A stretch of DNA of 5,836 nt from Candidatus Schekmanbacteria bacterium GWA2_38_11 (GCA_001790645.1 MGDB01000118.1:1-5836); one strand, 5' to 3'. Shown: positions 1 through 5,774, numbered from the stretch's first letter. Notes: generated from the sequence alone by a model not told the origin. Numbers and translations: made by a program.

Positions 1-591
1 GGGTACTTTGAAACCATTTATCCAGTTGTAGCCGCTTGAGGTTATGTGAGTGGTGCCTGTCCAGAAGTGCGTTGTGAGCGTGATTATGCCGCATACAAAG
101 AATGCTGTACCGGCAGAAGCTTTCGCTGAACTTCCGCCCTTGCCGGGCTTTGTGAAGTCAACCATGTTGCGTGCAGGCGGCATGCGAAGAAGCAGGAAGA
201 CTGCGAGCGTAAAAATGGTTATATAGAACCGCACATTTATCGGGGCAGAATTGCCGCGCACGATTTGGGAGACTGCCATCTGGATTCCTGCTGAAACCGC
301 ACCTATTATGAGGACAAGGAGTGCATTGCGGTACACTTTAGGCCCGCCGCGAAAAATCGACCTTATAACCGCAATACCCCATATTCCTGTGCCAATCCCT
401 ATAACAACAAATGCCTGGTAGAGTGGCTTATAAGGAACAAGGGAAACCATTTTCTCAAACTTCTCTGCACCAAAGGCAACGCATATTGTTCCGGCTGCAC
501 TGAGGAGAGTAATAACAACAGCGAGACTCATAAGAGTGATGACGATCCCGCGCAGAACTTTTGACTGACTCTTTTTATTATGTTCGTTCAT
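1..591 (-). CDS. Polytopic membrane protein, unknown function (3' end cut by window edge)
   Basis: An open frame begins with ATG at 591 and stays open for 197 codons to the left edge without a stop, so the C-terminus is missing. A purine-rich AAAGGG lies 7 bases upstream of the ATG. The N-terminus is hydrophilic and basic (MNEHNKKSQSK). It is followed by hydrophobic segments at about residues 14-40, 59-79, 89-109, 121-136 and 158-176. Basic residues cluster at 77-88 (RSIFRGGPKVYR) and 136-151, which puts the N-terminus and these loops in the cytoplasm by the positive-inside rule. I see no catalytic, heme, quinone or metal-binding motif and do not recognise the family. It lies downstream of AOR on the same strand, 155 bp away with a palindromic repeat between them, so co-transcription is possible but unproven. 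The reading frame, start and membrane topology are solid; the function is open. Confidence 0.8.
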   Translation of the reverse strand, partial: MNEHNKKSQSKVLRGIVITLMSLAVVITLLSAAGTICVAFGAEKFEKMVSLVPYKPLYQAFVVIGIGTGIWGIAVIRSIFRGGPKVYRNALLVLIIGAVSAGIQMAVSQIVRGNSAPINVRFYITIFTLAVFLLLRMPPARNMVDFTKPGKGGSSAKASAGTAFFVCGIITLTTHFWTGTTHITSSGYNWINGFKVP

Positions 592-621
592 TTCTCAACC
601 CTTTCTTTGAGAGTAACAGAT

Positions 622-690
622 GTAGGATTCGTTCCCTGAACGAACCGAATGAAATAATTATTTTAGGCACATTCGGGGAATGTGCCCTAC
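622..690. repeat. Inverted pair of GTAG-footed palindromes (REP/BIME-like element)
   Basis: Two 25-base units face each other. Unit B reads on the plus strand from 622 to 646; unit A reads on the minus strand from 690 to 666. Both start GTAGG and end CC, and they match at 17 of 25 positions. Unit A folds into a perfect 9-bp stem (666-674 with 678-686) and a 3-base loop. Unit B folds into the same 9-pair register with one A/C mismatch, including a perfect 7-bp core (628-634 with 638-644) and a 3-base loop. Three stem pairs differ between units and all three keep pairing. The 19-base spacer holds a 12-bp perfect palindrome, AAATAATTATTT (652-663). A 5' GTAG foot on a hairpin is the hallmark of REP sequences recognised by RAYT (TnpA-REP) transposases. 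No such transposase is in this window. The element might also slow AOR read-through into the next gene. Confidence 0.75.
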
Positions 691-746
691 ATTTTAATAA
701 ATGAATGCCACGCGCGGAAGCATGTGGTAATTTGCTTGTGGTTTTT

Positions 747-2696
747 CTACTTGGCTAACAGTTTCAGTCTCTCCATCTCTGGGATTATCTCAGAAAGCGA
801 AAGGGATTCGAGTTTTTCCTTTTTCTGAAGTCCTGTTTTTACATCCCAGCCTCTCACAGCGTAATACTCATCCATCATCTTCTCAAATTTATCACGTTCA
901 ACAACTGCGCCTTTTCGCGAGATGAGTTCGCCTCCGGGACCGGGGAGCATGAACTCAGGGTTAAACATTCCAAAGAACCCTTCTTCCACTTCTATCCCTT
1001 CAGTGAAGTTGAATTCATCGAGCTTATCGTCCTTCCTTCCAATACGACCTTCTCTTCCCTGAATAGCGCGCTGGAGGTTAAATATACGCTCACCTGTAAC
1101 GTAGTAGCCAACTTCGTCAATGTCCAACCCTGTTACTGCTGCGAAAATACGGCCCTCAAGTGTGGGGTCGCCGACATGGTCTTCTTTCCCGTCCGGAGTT
1201 GTAATGGGATACAGGAAATCACAGGCTACCAGGTTTTCTTTGGCATATTCGCGGTTCTGGACAATGAATGCTACCTCGCCTTTTCCATCGTAGTTTGAGA
1301 AGTCAACCGCCTTCTCATTCTTCCAGAATTTTTTAGCTATCTTCTGCATTACTTCAGTGCTGATAGGAGACATAGCACCGTCAGTTGCATACCACATTGC
1401 CCACTTCATAAGGGGGAAGCAGACCTCGTGGAGCTGGTTCATAGTGCTTGTTGACTCAGTTGCGTAGAATGGGGCATTGGTGATAAAGTACCTTGGGTTA
1501 TAGGCATGGGAATTAAACCCGCTGCTGTTTACAGTCCCTTTTAAAAATTTCTCAGACCCTTTGCCTGCAGCGTGGGCTGCCCGGACAGTTCCCTGGGCAA
1601 GGATGTCGCCGAATCCCTTGCGGGTAGTCATTTTTTGGATGAGCGCTTCAATGAATTCGAGGCTCCCTATCTTTGAGAGGGGCAGACCGGTTTCATCTTC
1701 TGTAAAGAGATTATTGTCAATGCATTTGACAAACCAGCGAAGTATATTTCCCATCTCCTGTGTGCAGATGCCGTAGCGGTTGCAGAGGGAAGTGGCAAGG
1801 AACGGGTTTTCTGATGATGTTCCTCCATGATACTTTTTGTCCAGGTTATTATAGAAATAGACAGACTGGCAGTTTTTAAGAACTTCCTCAACGCCTGAGG
1901 TGTGCTTATAAAGCCCCCTTGGACATCCTCCCGGACACCCGTGGCAGGGAGACCTTTTCATTAACTCAATCCCTTCAAGAGAGGGGTCCATCAGAATTTT
2001 TCCTTTGATGAGTGAATGAATTTCCTGGTTGACTTTTCTTAGTTCTTCAGACTTAGCAATGTCAACTCTGCCTGAACCGTTTACAGCAATGGCCTTAAGG
2101 TTTTTAGAACCCATTACTGCACCAAAACCACTCCCGCCGCAGGCACCATTGTCACTCATCGCAATTGCAAGGCGCACCTTGTTCTCACCTGCAGGCCCAA
2201 TACATGCTACCTGGACTTTTTCCCCAAGCCCTGTACGGATCTTTCTTATAGTCTCATAGGTCTCAATCCCCCAGAGATCATTTGCATCTTTTACTTCTAC
2301 CCTGTCATCGTTTATATAAATGTATGAAGGCTTTGATGCCCTGCCAGTTATAATTATTCCATCAAACCCTGCAGACTTTAGCTTTACACCAAAACTACCT
2401 CCTACACTTCCAAGTCCGTACTGGTCAGGATAAAGGAGAGGAGATTTTCCTGAAATAAACCACCGTGAGCCTGCAATTGCCGGAGTTCCTGCAAGGGGAC
2501 CGGTCATAATTATGAGAGGGCTTTCAGGGCTTAAAGCGTCGGTCCCAGGCTTTACCTGGTCCCAGTAAAATTTGGCTGTAAATCCTCTTCCTCCAATAAA
2601 CTTTTCAGCAATCTCCCGGGTTGGCAGAAGCTCTTTTTCCCCGGTTGTTAAATCCATTTTTAATATTTTTCCTGTCCATCCATAAAGCTTTTCCAT
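747..2696 (-). CDS. aor: Aldehyde:ferredoxin oxidoreductase family tungsten enzyme
   Basis: A complete 649-residue AOR-family protein. Family enzymes use a tungsten bis-pterin and one 4Fe-4S cluster to oxidise aldehydes to acids with ferredoxin, in the cytoplasm. The N-terminal domain shows GGRGFTAKFYWDQV (35-48), GSVGGSFGVKLKSAGFDGIIITGR (96-119) and GFGAVMGSKNLKAIAV (190-205). Cluster ligands are C251, C254 and C258 (CHGCPGGC) plus C492. The C-terminal part has GRIGRKDDKLDEF (550-562) and YYAVRGWD (611-618). The two canonical pterin motifs (DxxGLC/D) are altered: NRYGIC at 306-311 and ENLVAC at 487-492. H423 may match the active-site His of classical AOR. Length and degenerate motifs make a divergent branch likely, possibly closer to BamB-like proteins than to classical AOR, so the substrate is unknown. 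GGAG lies 10 bases before the ATG; an upstream ATG at 2712 is out of frame. No ferredoxin-like partner or pterin gene is visible nearby. Confidence 0.93.
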   Translation of the reverse strand: MEKLYGWTGKILKMDLTTGEKELLPTREIAEKFIGGRGFTAKFYWDQVKPGTDALSPESPLIIMTGPLAGTPAIAGSRWFISGKSPLLYPDQYGLGSVGGSFGVKLKSAGFDGIIITGRASKPSYIYINDDRVEVKDANDLWGIETYETIRKIRTGLGEKVQVACIGPAGENKVRLAIAMSDNGACGGSGFGAVMGSKNLKAIAVNGSGRVDIAKSEELRKVNQEIHSLIKGKILMDPSLEGIELMKRSPCHGCPGGCPRGLYKHTSGVEEVLKNCQSVYFYNNLDKKYHGGTSSENPFLATSLCNRYGICTQEMGNILRWFVKCIDNNLFTEDETGLPLSKIGSLEFIEALIQKMTTRKGFGDILAQGTVRAAHAAGKGSEKFLKGTVNSSGFNSHAYNPRYFITNAPFYATESTSTMNQLHEVCFPLMKWAMWYATDGAMSPISTEVMQKIAKKFWKNEKAVDFSNYDGKGEVAFIVQNREYAKENLVACDFLYPITTPDGKEDHVGDPTLEGRIFAAVTGLDIDEVGYYVTGERIFNLQRAIQGREGRIGRKDDKLDEFNFTEGIEVEEGFFGMFNPEFMLPGPGGELISRKGAVVERDKFEKMMDEYYAVRGWDVKTGLQKKEKLESLSLSEIIPEMERLKLLAK

Positions 2697-2791
2697 GTTG
2701 GTAAATCTCCATGATAAAATTTTTTACAAGAGTTCTAATATTTCCTCATTGTGATTAAAAGTTTTTATCAAGGCAAGTTAAAGTTTTTGAA

Positions 2792-2820
2792 AATGTACCA
2801 GCACAGAGATATAAATTCAA
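2792..2820 (-). promoter_or_regulatory. Weak sigma70-like promoter candidate for AOR
   Basis: On the minus strand TTGAAT (2820-2815) is followed after 17 bases by TACATT (2797-2792), each matching the consensus at 4 of 6 positions. It would leave a leader of roughly 90 bases before the AOR start. In DNA this AT-rich a match of this quality can arise by chance, so this is only the best of several weak candidates. Confidence 0.22.
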
Positions 2821-2879
2821 CATCAATTTTAAATTAATTGATAGATCATTTTTTTATCTTGAGGATATAAGTTAATAGT

Positions 2880-2915
2880 AGATTTCTGAAAAAAAGCAGA
2901 TTTTTTTAGAAATCT
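2880..2915. other. 15-bp A/T hairpin with one bulged G
   Basis: AGATTTCT (2880-2887) pairs perfectly with AGAAATCT (2908-2915). Inside it, seven A (2889-2895) pair with seven T (2901-2907), leaving G2888 bulged and GCAGA (2896-2900) as the loop. It sits 12 bases upstream of the aminotransferase -35, so it would not be in that transcript. It could be a cruciform, a protein site, or the terminator-like end of an unseen transcript. Its low GC content makes an intrinsic terminator unlikely. Confidence 0.45.
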
Positions 2916-2927
2916 CTCAAAAATTGA

Positions 2928-2956
2928 TTGACTATGAAAACCAATTTTCTTAATAT
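2928..2956 (+). promoter_or_regulatory. Sigma70-type promoter of the aminotransferase
   Basis: TTGACT (2928-2933, 5 of 6 to consensus) is followed after exactly 17 bases by TAATAT (2951-2956, 4 of 6). Transcription would start near 2963, giving a leader of about 40 bases that contains AAGGAG. Spacing and position relative to the gene are good; the sequence match of the -10 is moderate. Confidence 0.55.
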
Positions 2957-3003
2957 CAATTTCAAATTAAGATTATTATTTTTTATTTTTAAGGAGTGGG
3001 GAG

Positions 3004-4194
3004 ATGAAACTTACGAAGAGAGCACAAAGCATTAAGCCTTCTCCAACTTTAGCTATTACAGCCAAGGCAAATAGGATGAAGGCAGAGGGGATAGATGTAG
3101 TCGGATTTGGGGCAGGAGAACCTGATTTTGATACTCCTGACAATATTAAAGAGGCAGCAATAAAAGCTATAAAGAGCGGGTTTACAAAATATACACCATC
3201 AAGCGGCATAGATGAACTTAAGGATGCTATAATAGAAAAATTTCGTAAAGAGAATAATCTGAAGTATGAGAGAAACCAGGTTGTAATCTGTTGCGGGGCA
3301 AAAGATGTCCTTTATAATATAGCCCAGGTTTTGTTTGAAGAAGGAGATGAGGTTATAATCCCTGCCCCTTACTGGGTATCTTACCCTGACCAGGTGGTAC
3401 TGGCAGGCGGGACTCCTGTCTTTGTTCCGACTAAGGAAGAAAATGGCTTCAGGATAACAGGCGAGGATTTTAAAAAAGCTATTACTTCAAGGACTCGGGC
3501 AATAATAATAAACAGCCCCTCAAACCCGACTGGTGGAGCATACGATGCGAAACATTTAGAGGAAATAGGTGAAATTGCATTAAAAAATAACTTAACTATA
3601 ATTTCTGATGAAATCTATGAAAGAATGGTCTATGATGGGTTTAAGCATGTCAGCATGGCATCCCTTTCAGATAAAATTAAAGAAATTACCCTCGTAGTAA
3701 ACGGTGTCTCAAAGACTTATTCCATGACAGGATGGAGGATAGGATATGTAGTGGGGGACAAGAATGTTATTTCTGCTATTGTGAATCTACAAAGCCAGAG
3801 TACATCAAACCCTACCTCAATTTCTCAGAAGGCCAGTGTCGAAGCATTAAGGGGAGACCAGTCAACTGTTGATATGATGGTAAAAGCCTTTGATGAGAGA
3901 AGAAAATATATTGTGAAAAGACTGAACAGCATAAAAGGAGTTTCCTGTTATAATCCTCAAGGGGCATTCTACGTTTTCCCAAACTTTTCTAAACTATACG
4001 GCAAGAAATTAAAAGACAAAGTAATTAACTCTTCTTCAGATCTCGCAGAACTGCTTTTAGAGGTAAAGGTAGCAATCGTACCTGGAGTGGCATTTGGAGA
4101 TGATGCTTATATAAGGCTTTCCTATGCCACCTCAATGGATAACATAAAAAAAGGAATAGACAGAATCGAAGAATTTGTAGGGAAGCTATCTTAA
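3004..4194 (+). CDS. aspC: PLP-dependent aspartate aminotransferase, class I subgroup Ibeta
   Basis: A 396-residue cytosolic fold-type I aminotransferase, a normal length for the family. It moves an amino group between aspartate (or a related amino acid) and 2-oxoglutarate using pyridoxal phosphate. Visible landmarks are GAGEPDFDTP (36-45), APYWVSYP (121-128) with W124 stacking on PLP, SPSNPTG (171-177) with N174, SDEIYE (201-206) with D202 and Y205, and the Schiff-base K237 in SKTYSMTGWRIGY (236-248) with R245. R371 in IRLSYATS binds the substrate alpha-carboxylate. K100 in GAKDVLYN lines up with the lysine that binds the distal carboxylate in the Thermus enzyme, which supports subgroup Ibeta and acidic substrates. 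Some Ibeta members also transaminate prephenate, and sequence alone does not exclude that here. AAGGAG at 2991-2996 fixes the start. The gene appears monocistronic, and no clear terminator follows it. Confidence 0.95.
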   Translation: MKLTKRAQSIKPSPTLAITAKANRMKAEGIDVVGFGAGEPDFDTPDNIKEAAIKAIKSGFTKYTPSSGIDELKDAIIEKFRKENNLKYERNQVVICCGAKDVLYNIAQVLFEEGDEVIIPAPYWVSYPDQVVLAGGTPVFVPTKEENGFRITGEDFKKAITSRTRAIIINSPSNPTGGAYDAKHLEEIGEIALKNNLTIISDEIYERMVYDGFKHVSMASLSDKIKEITLVVNGVSKTYSMTGWRIGYVVGDKNVISAIVNLQSQSTSNPTSISQKASVEALRGDQSTVDMMVKAFDERRKYIVKRLNSIKGVSCYNPQGAFYVFPNFSKLYGKKLKDKVINSSSDLAELLLEVKVAIVPGVAFGDDAYIRLSYATSMDNIKKGIDRIEEFVGKLS

Positions 4195-4239
4195 GAACAA
4201 GGGGCCGAGGGAGCTTAAAGCGAAAAGTGTAAAATTATA

Positions 4240-4313
4240 ATTTAAACTTTAGTTTTTAGCTTTGCATTTTAAGCTTTTAGCTTTTTATCATTTGACCTCT
4301 GGGCCTCTCGAAT
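4240..4313 (+). repeat. Degenerate intergenic repeat, copy 1 (ends in TCATTTGAC...TCGAAT)
   Basis: This stretch upstream of the receiver gene shares an ordered set of blocks with 5755-5819 read on the minus strand. The blocks are ATTTRAACTTTRRNTTTT (4240-4257), a TTTRAGCTTT block, TCATTTGAC (4288-4296) and CTCNTCGAAT ending at 4313. Spacing between blocks differs by a few bases, and copy 1 has an extra AGCTTTT unit. In both copies the repeat points at the start of the next gene. I do not recognise the family by name. AT-rich composition explains part of the similarity, but not the shared block order or the GAC and TCGAAT blocks. Confidence 0.5.
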
Positions 4314-4321
4314 CCTTTATT
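4292..4321 (+). promoter_or_regulatory. Candidate promoter of the receiver gene, giving a near-leaderless mRNA
   Basis: TTGACC (4292-4297, 5 of 6) is followed after 18 bases by TTTATT (4316-4321, 4 of 6). A start site 6-8 bases past the -10 would fall at about 4328, only a few bases before the ATG at 4332. This fits the lack of any Shine-Dalgarno there. The -10 is weak, so confidence is limited. Confidence 0.4.
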
Positions 4322-4331
4322 ACCTATTCTT

Positions 4332-4700
4332 ATGAAAGAGAACTTTTCAGTCCTTGTTGTTGAAGACGATGACAATTACAGAGATCTACTGGTAAAATAT
4401 TTTAGCAAGAGATCTTTTGATGTCATAGCAGTTTCCAACGGGCTTGAGGCTTTTAGAGAGACTGAAAAAAGAGATTTTTCACTTGTGATTACAGATATAA
4501 AAATGCCAGTTATGGACGGTCTTGAGTTTTTAAAGAAATTAAAAGAGAAAAATAAGACCTCCAAGGTAATAGTTTTGACTGCCTATGGCGCAATGGATTC
4601 TTATGTCAGGGCGCTGGATTGGGGAGCTTTTGATTATTTGCATAAACCTGTTGACTTAAATGAGCTGTCAACAGCAGTTGATAAATTATTAGGTCTCTAA
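4332..4700 (+). CDS. Single-domain response regulator (CheY-like receiver)
   Basis: This 122-residue protein is a complete receiver domain and nothing else. A histidine kinase would phosphorylate D55 (TDIKMPVMDG, 54-63). The acidic Mg-binding pair is E11 and D12 in LVVEDD, the switch threonine is T83 (VLTAYG), and the conserved lysine is K105 in YLHKPVDLNEL, with aromatic Y102 before it. The GAFDYLHKPVDLNEL end resembles receivers of NtrC-type regulators, but no output domain follows. It must act by binding a partner, or pass phosphate in a relay. No kinase or chemotaxis gene is in the window, so it is an orphan here. The ATG at 4332 is the only usable start: a TGA lies in frame at 4293-4295, and the next Met is M58. 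No Shine-Dalgarno precedes it. Confidence 0.93.
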   Translation: MKENFSVLVVEDDDNYRDLLVKYFSKRSFDVIAVSNGLEAFRETEKRDFSLVITDIKMPVMDGLEFLKKLKEKNKTSKVIVLTAYGAMDSYVRALDWGAFDYLHKPVDLNELSTAVDKLLGL

Positions 4701-4701
4701 G

Positions 4702-4734
4702 AGGTTTGCGAAAAACTATGTCTTTCGCAAACCT
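4702..4734. terminator. Perfect 12-bp-stem hairpin between convergent genes
   Basis: AGGTTTGCGAAA (4702-4713) pairs perfectly with TTTCGCAAACCT (4723-4734) around a 9-base loop. It begins two bases after the receiver stop codon and lies 90 bp beyond the acetyltransferase stop on the other strand, a good place for a two-way transcript end. Neither side has a proper T-tract, so it may stabilise 3' ends rather than terminate on its own. Read on the minus strand it starts GTAGG, like the REP units at 622-690, but its loop is longer and its stem sequence differs. Confidence 0.55.
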
Positions 4735-4824
4735 ACTGTTAGTTTATAGCATTCAGATTAAAAGATTGGTTAAAATATAGCTATAAGTGTTTCTTAAAAG
4801 AGTAGGCTTTTTTAGGAAATTTCT

Positions 4825-5262
4825 TTAGGAAAGATTGGTTTCCATTAATTGATGAGGTTTTCCCAGATAGTCTTTTTTATTTCCAATTTTTTTCCACCCA
4901 AGTCTCAGGAAGAAATTAACATTTGCTACCTGAATCCAGGCTAAAAACCTCTTGGCTTTTTTAATTTTTGCAATTTCAACTGCTTTTTTGACAAGAAGTT
5001 TTGACGCATCTCCTCTTCTGGCTTTTTTTAAGACAGCAAGCCTGCCTCCGAACCATATATTATTTTTTTTCATGAATATCCGGACAGTTCCTACTGCTTC
5101 TCCGTTCCTTTTAGCTAAAATATGTACAGAATCCTTATCGTTCTTGTCTTTGTCAGATTCGCTGAAAAGCTTCTGTTCACAAACAAATATTTCGTATCTT
5201 ATTTTATAGCATTCAAGGATTTCCTCCCTGCTCTTTGCGATTTGGCAGAAAATTTTTTTCAT
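4825..5262 (-). CDS. GNAT-family N-acetyltransferase (MSMEG_0567/Sll0786-like)
   Basis: A 145-residue GNAT-fold protein that should transfer an acyl group from acyl-CoA to an amine; its substrate is unknown. The N-terminal block RYEIFVCEQKLFSESDKDKNDKD (22-44) and the middle block VGTVRIF...WFGGRLAV (57-77) are typical of the MSMEG_0567/Sll0786 subfamily as I remember it. So are the VQ-like NVNFFLRLGW motif (114-123) and the GKPHQLME ending (134-141). The CoA-binding loop reads ARRGDASKLL (81-90), so the usual Q/RxxGxG/A has Ala at its first position. This may weaken CoA binding. The ATG lies one base after the TAA of the release-factor gene and has no strong ribosome site of its own, so translational coupling is likely. 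Relatives usually sit in nitrilase/radical-SAM clusters, which are absent here. Confidence 0.85.
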   Translation of the reverse strand: MKKIFCQIAKSREEILECYKIRYEIFVCEQKLFSESDKDKNDKDSVHILAKRNGEAVGTVRIFMKKNNIWFGGRLAVLKKARRGDASKLLVKKAVEIAKIKKAKRFLAWIQVANVNFFLRLGWKKIGNKKDYLGKPHQLMETNLS

Positions 5263-5263
5263 A

Positions 5264-5689
5264 TTAACTTTTTTCAGAATTATAATCTTTAACTGTGCGG
5301 AGTTCTTTTTTTATGGACTGGTGTTTTTTATCACTTAAAATTTTTTCTTTAGCCCTTTTTGACCTCTTTCTCTTTTGTCTTCTAATTTTTTCTATCTTCT
5401 GGCGCAGCTCGCTTTTTTCTTTTAAAAACATTTCCTCAATCTTTTGAACAAGCAGACGTCTTGCCAAAAATCTGTTTAAAGCCTGAGTCCTTTCTTTTTG
5501 GACTTTTACTTCTATTCCTGTCGGGATATGCTTGAGATAGACGCAGGTTGATGTCTTGTTTACATTCTGTCCCCCTTTACCTCCGGAGCGGATAAATTTT
5601 TCTATAATATCCTTCTCAGAAATACCCAATTCCTGCATCCGTGAAATCAGGAGCTTTTCTTTTTGCGAGCTTACTCCAAAAGAATACAT
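5264..5689 (-). CDS. GGQ-domain release-factor-like protein, probable ribosome rescue factor
   Basis: A 141-residue RF-1-domain protein that lacks the codon-recognition domains of full release factors. The GGQ loop, SGGKGGQNVNKTSTCVYL (35-52), carries the catalytic G39-G40-Q41 that hydrolyses peptidyl-tRNA in the ribosome. It is followed by HIPTGIEVKVQKERTQALNRFLARRLL (54-80), as in bacterial RF-like proteins. The tail from about 86 to 128 is rich in Lys and Arg. In ArfB-type rescue factors such a tail enters the empty mRNA channel, so release of stalled ribosomes without a stop codon is the likely role. It could equally belong to the MTRFR (C12orf65)-like branch. Lys at 38 replaces the Pro common in true RFs. 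AAAGGA ends 10 bases before the ATG at 5689. Two nearer upstream ATGs (5694 and 5699) are out of frame, and the frame upstream is open to 5753 but has no other usable start. Confidence 0.9.
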   Translation of the reverse strand: MYSFGVSSQKEKLLISRMQELGISEKDIIEKFIRSGGKGGQNVNKTSTCVYLKHIPTGIEVKVQKERTQALNRFLARRLLVQKIEEMFLKEKSELRQKIEKIRRQKRKRSKRAKEKILSDKKHQSIKKELRTVKDYNSEKS

Positions 5690-5745
5690 TGCATACCATT
5701 CCTTTACTTCTGTAGTATCTTTTATAAAACAAAACTTTTTAAAAA

Positions 5746-5774
5746 AATATACTTATTCGATGAGCTAATGTCAA
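5746..5774 (-). promoter_or_regulatory. Strong sigma70-type promoter of the release factor-acetyltransferase operon
   Basis: On the minus strand a perfect TTGACA (5774-5769) is followed after exactly 17 bases by TATATT (5751-5746, 5 of 6). Transcription would start near 5739, giving a leader of about 50 bases that contains the AAAGGA ribosome site. The -35 is the TTTGACA of the intergenic repeat at 5755-5819. Confidence 0.72.

Larger units (their letters stand above)
2822..2970. repeat. Repeated ATCAATT half-sites and 16-bp near-identical direct repeat
   Basis: A 16-base sequence beginning ATCAATTT and ending AAATTAA occurs at 2822-2837 and again at 2955-2970, matching at 15 of 16 positions. 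ATCAATT also occurs in inverted form at 2836-2842 and 2922-2928. The first pair forms a 7-7-7 inverted repeat (2822-2842). The second pair brackets the aminotransferase promoter: AATTGAT ends on the first base of the -35, and ATCAATT starts in the last two bases of the -10. This is the geometry of operator half-sites, but the DNA is very AT-rich and no regulator is known. Confidence 0.4.
2697..3003. other. AT-rich divergent regulatory region between AOR and aminotransferase
   Basis: This 307-bp non-coding stretch separates two divergent genes. From left to right it holds the AOR leader with its GGAG, two AAGTTTTT repeats 22 bp apart (2759-2766 and 2781-2788), and a weak AOR promoter candidate. 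An ATCAATT/AATTGAT inverted repeat (2822-2842), a bulged hairpin (2880-2915) and the aminotransferase promoter (2928-2956) follow, then AAGGAG at 2991-2996, seven bases from the aminotransferase ATG. I see no small ORF with a credible start and ribosome site. Confidence 0.7.

Noticed and set aside
708..727. CCAC...GTGG hairpin just past the AOR stop as an intrinsic terminator
   Set aside because: Only four outer pairs are perfect, the longer pairing is interrupted, and the following bases are not a clean T-tract on the minus strand.
1561..2259. Plus- and minus-strand ORFs of 71-76 codons inside the AOR gene
   Set aside because: They overlap a well-supported family gene in other frames, have no ribosome sites and show low-complexity translations.
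2976..3209. Minus-strand 77-codon ORF with hydrophobic stretches over the aminotransferase start
   Set aside because: It is antisense to the conserved N-terminus of the aminotransferase, and its hydrophobicity follows from reading that gene backwards.
4195..4240. GC-rich GGGGCCGAGGG after the aminotransferase as a terminator arm pairing with GGGCCTCTCG (4301-4310)
   Set aside because: Pairing is short and broken, the arms are about 90 bases apart, and no T-tract follows.
4376..4564. Minus-strand 62-codon ORF inside the receiver gene
   Set aside because: It is a shadow of the receiver reading frame with no start signals.
4952..5209. Plus-strand 85-codon ORF opposite the acetyltransferase
   Set aside because: It is antisense to a conserved GNAT gene, and its Phe/Leu-rich translation mirrors Lys-rich coding on the other strand.
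5556..5768. Plus-strand 70-codon ORF opposite the release factor
   Set aside because: It covers the conserved GGQ region in antisense and runs into the operon promoter; no family resemblance.
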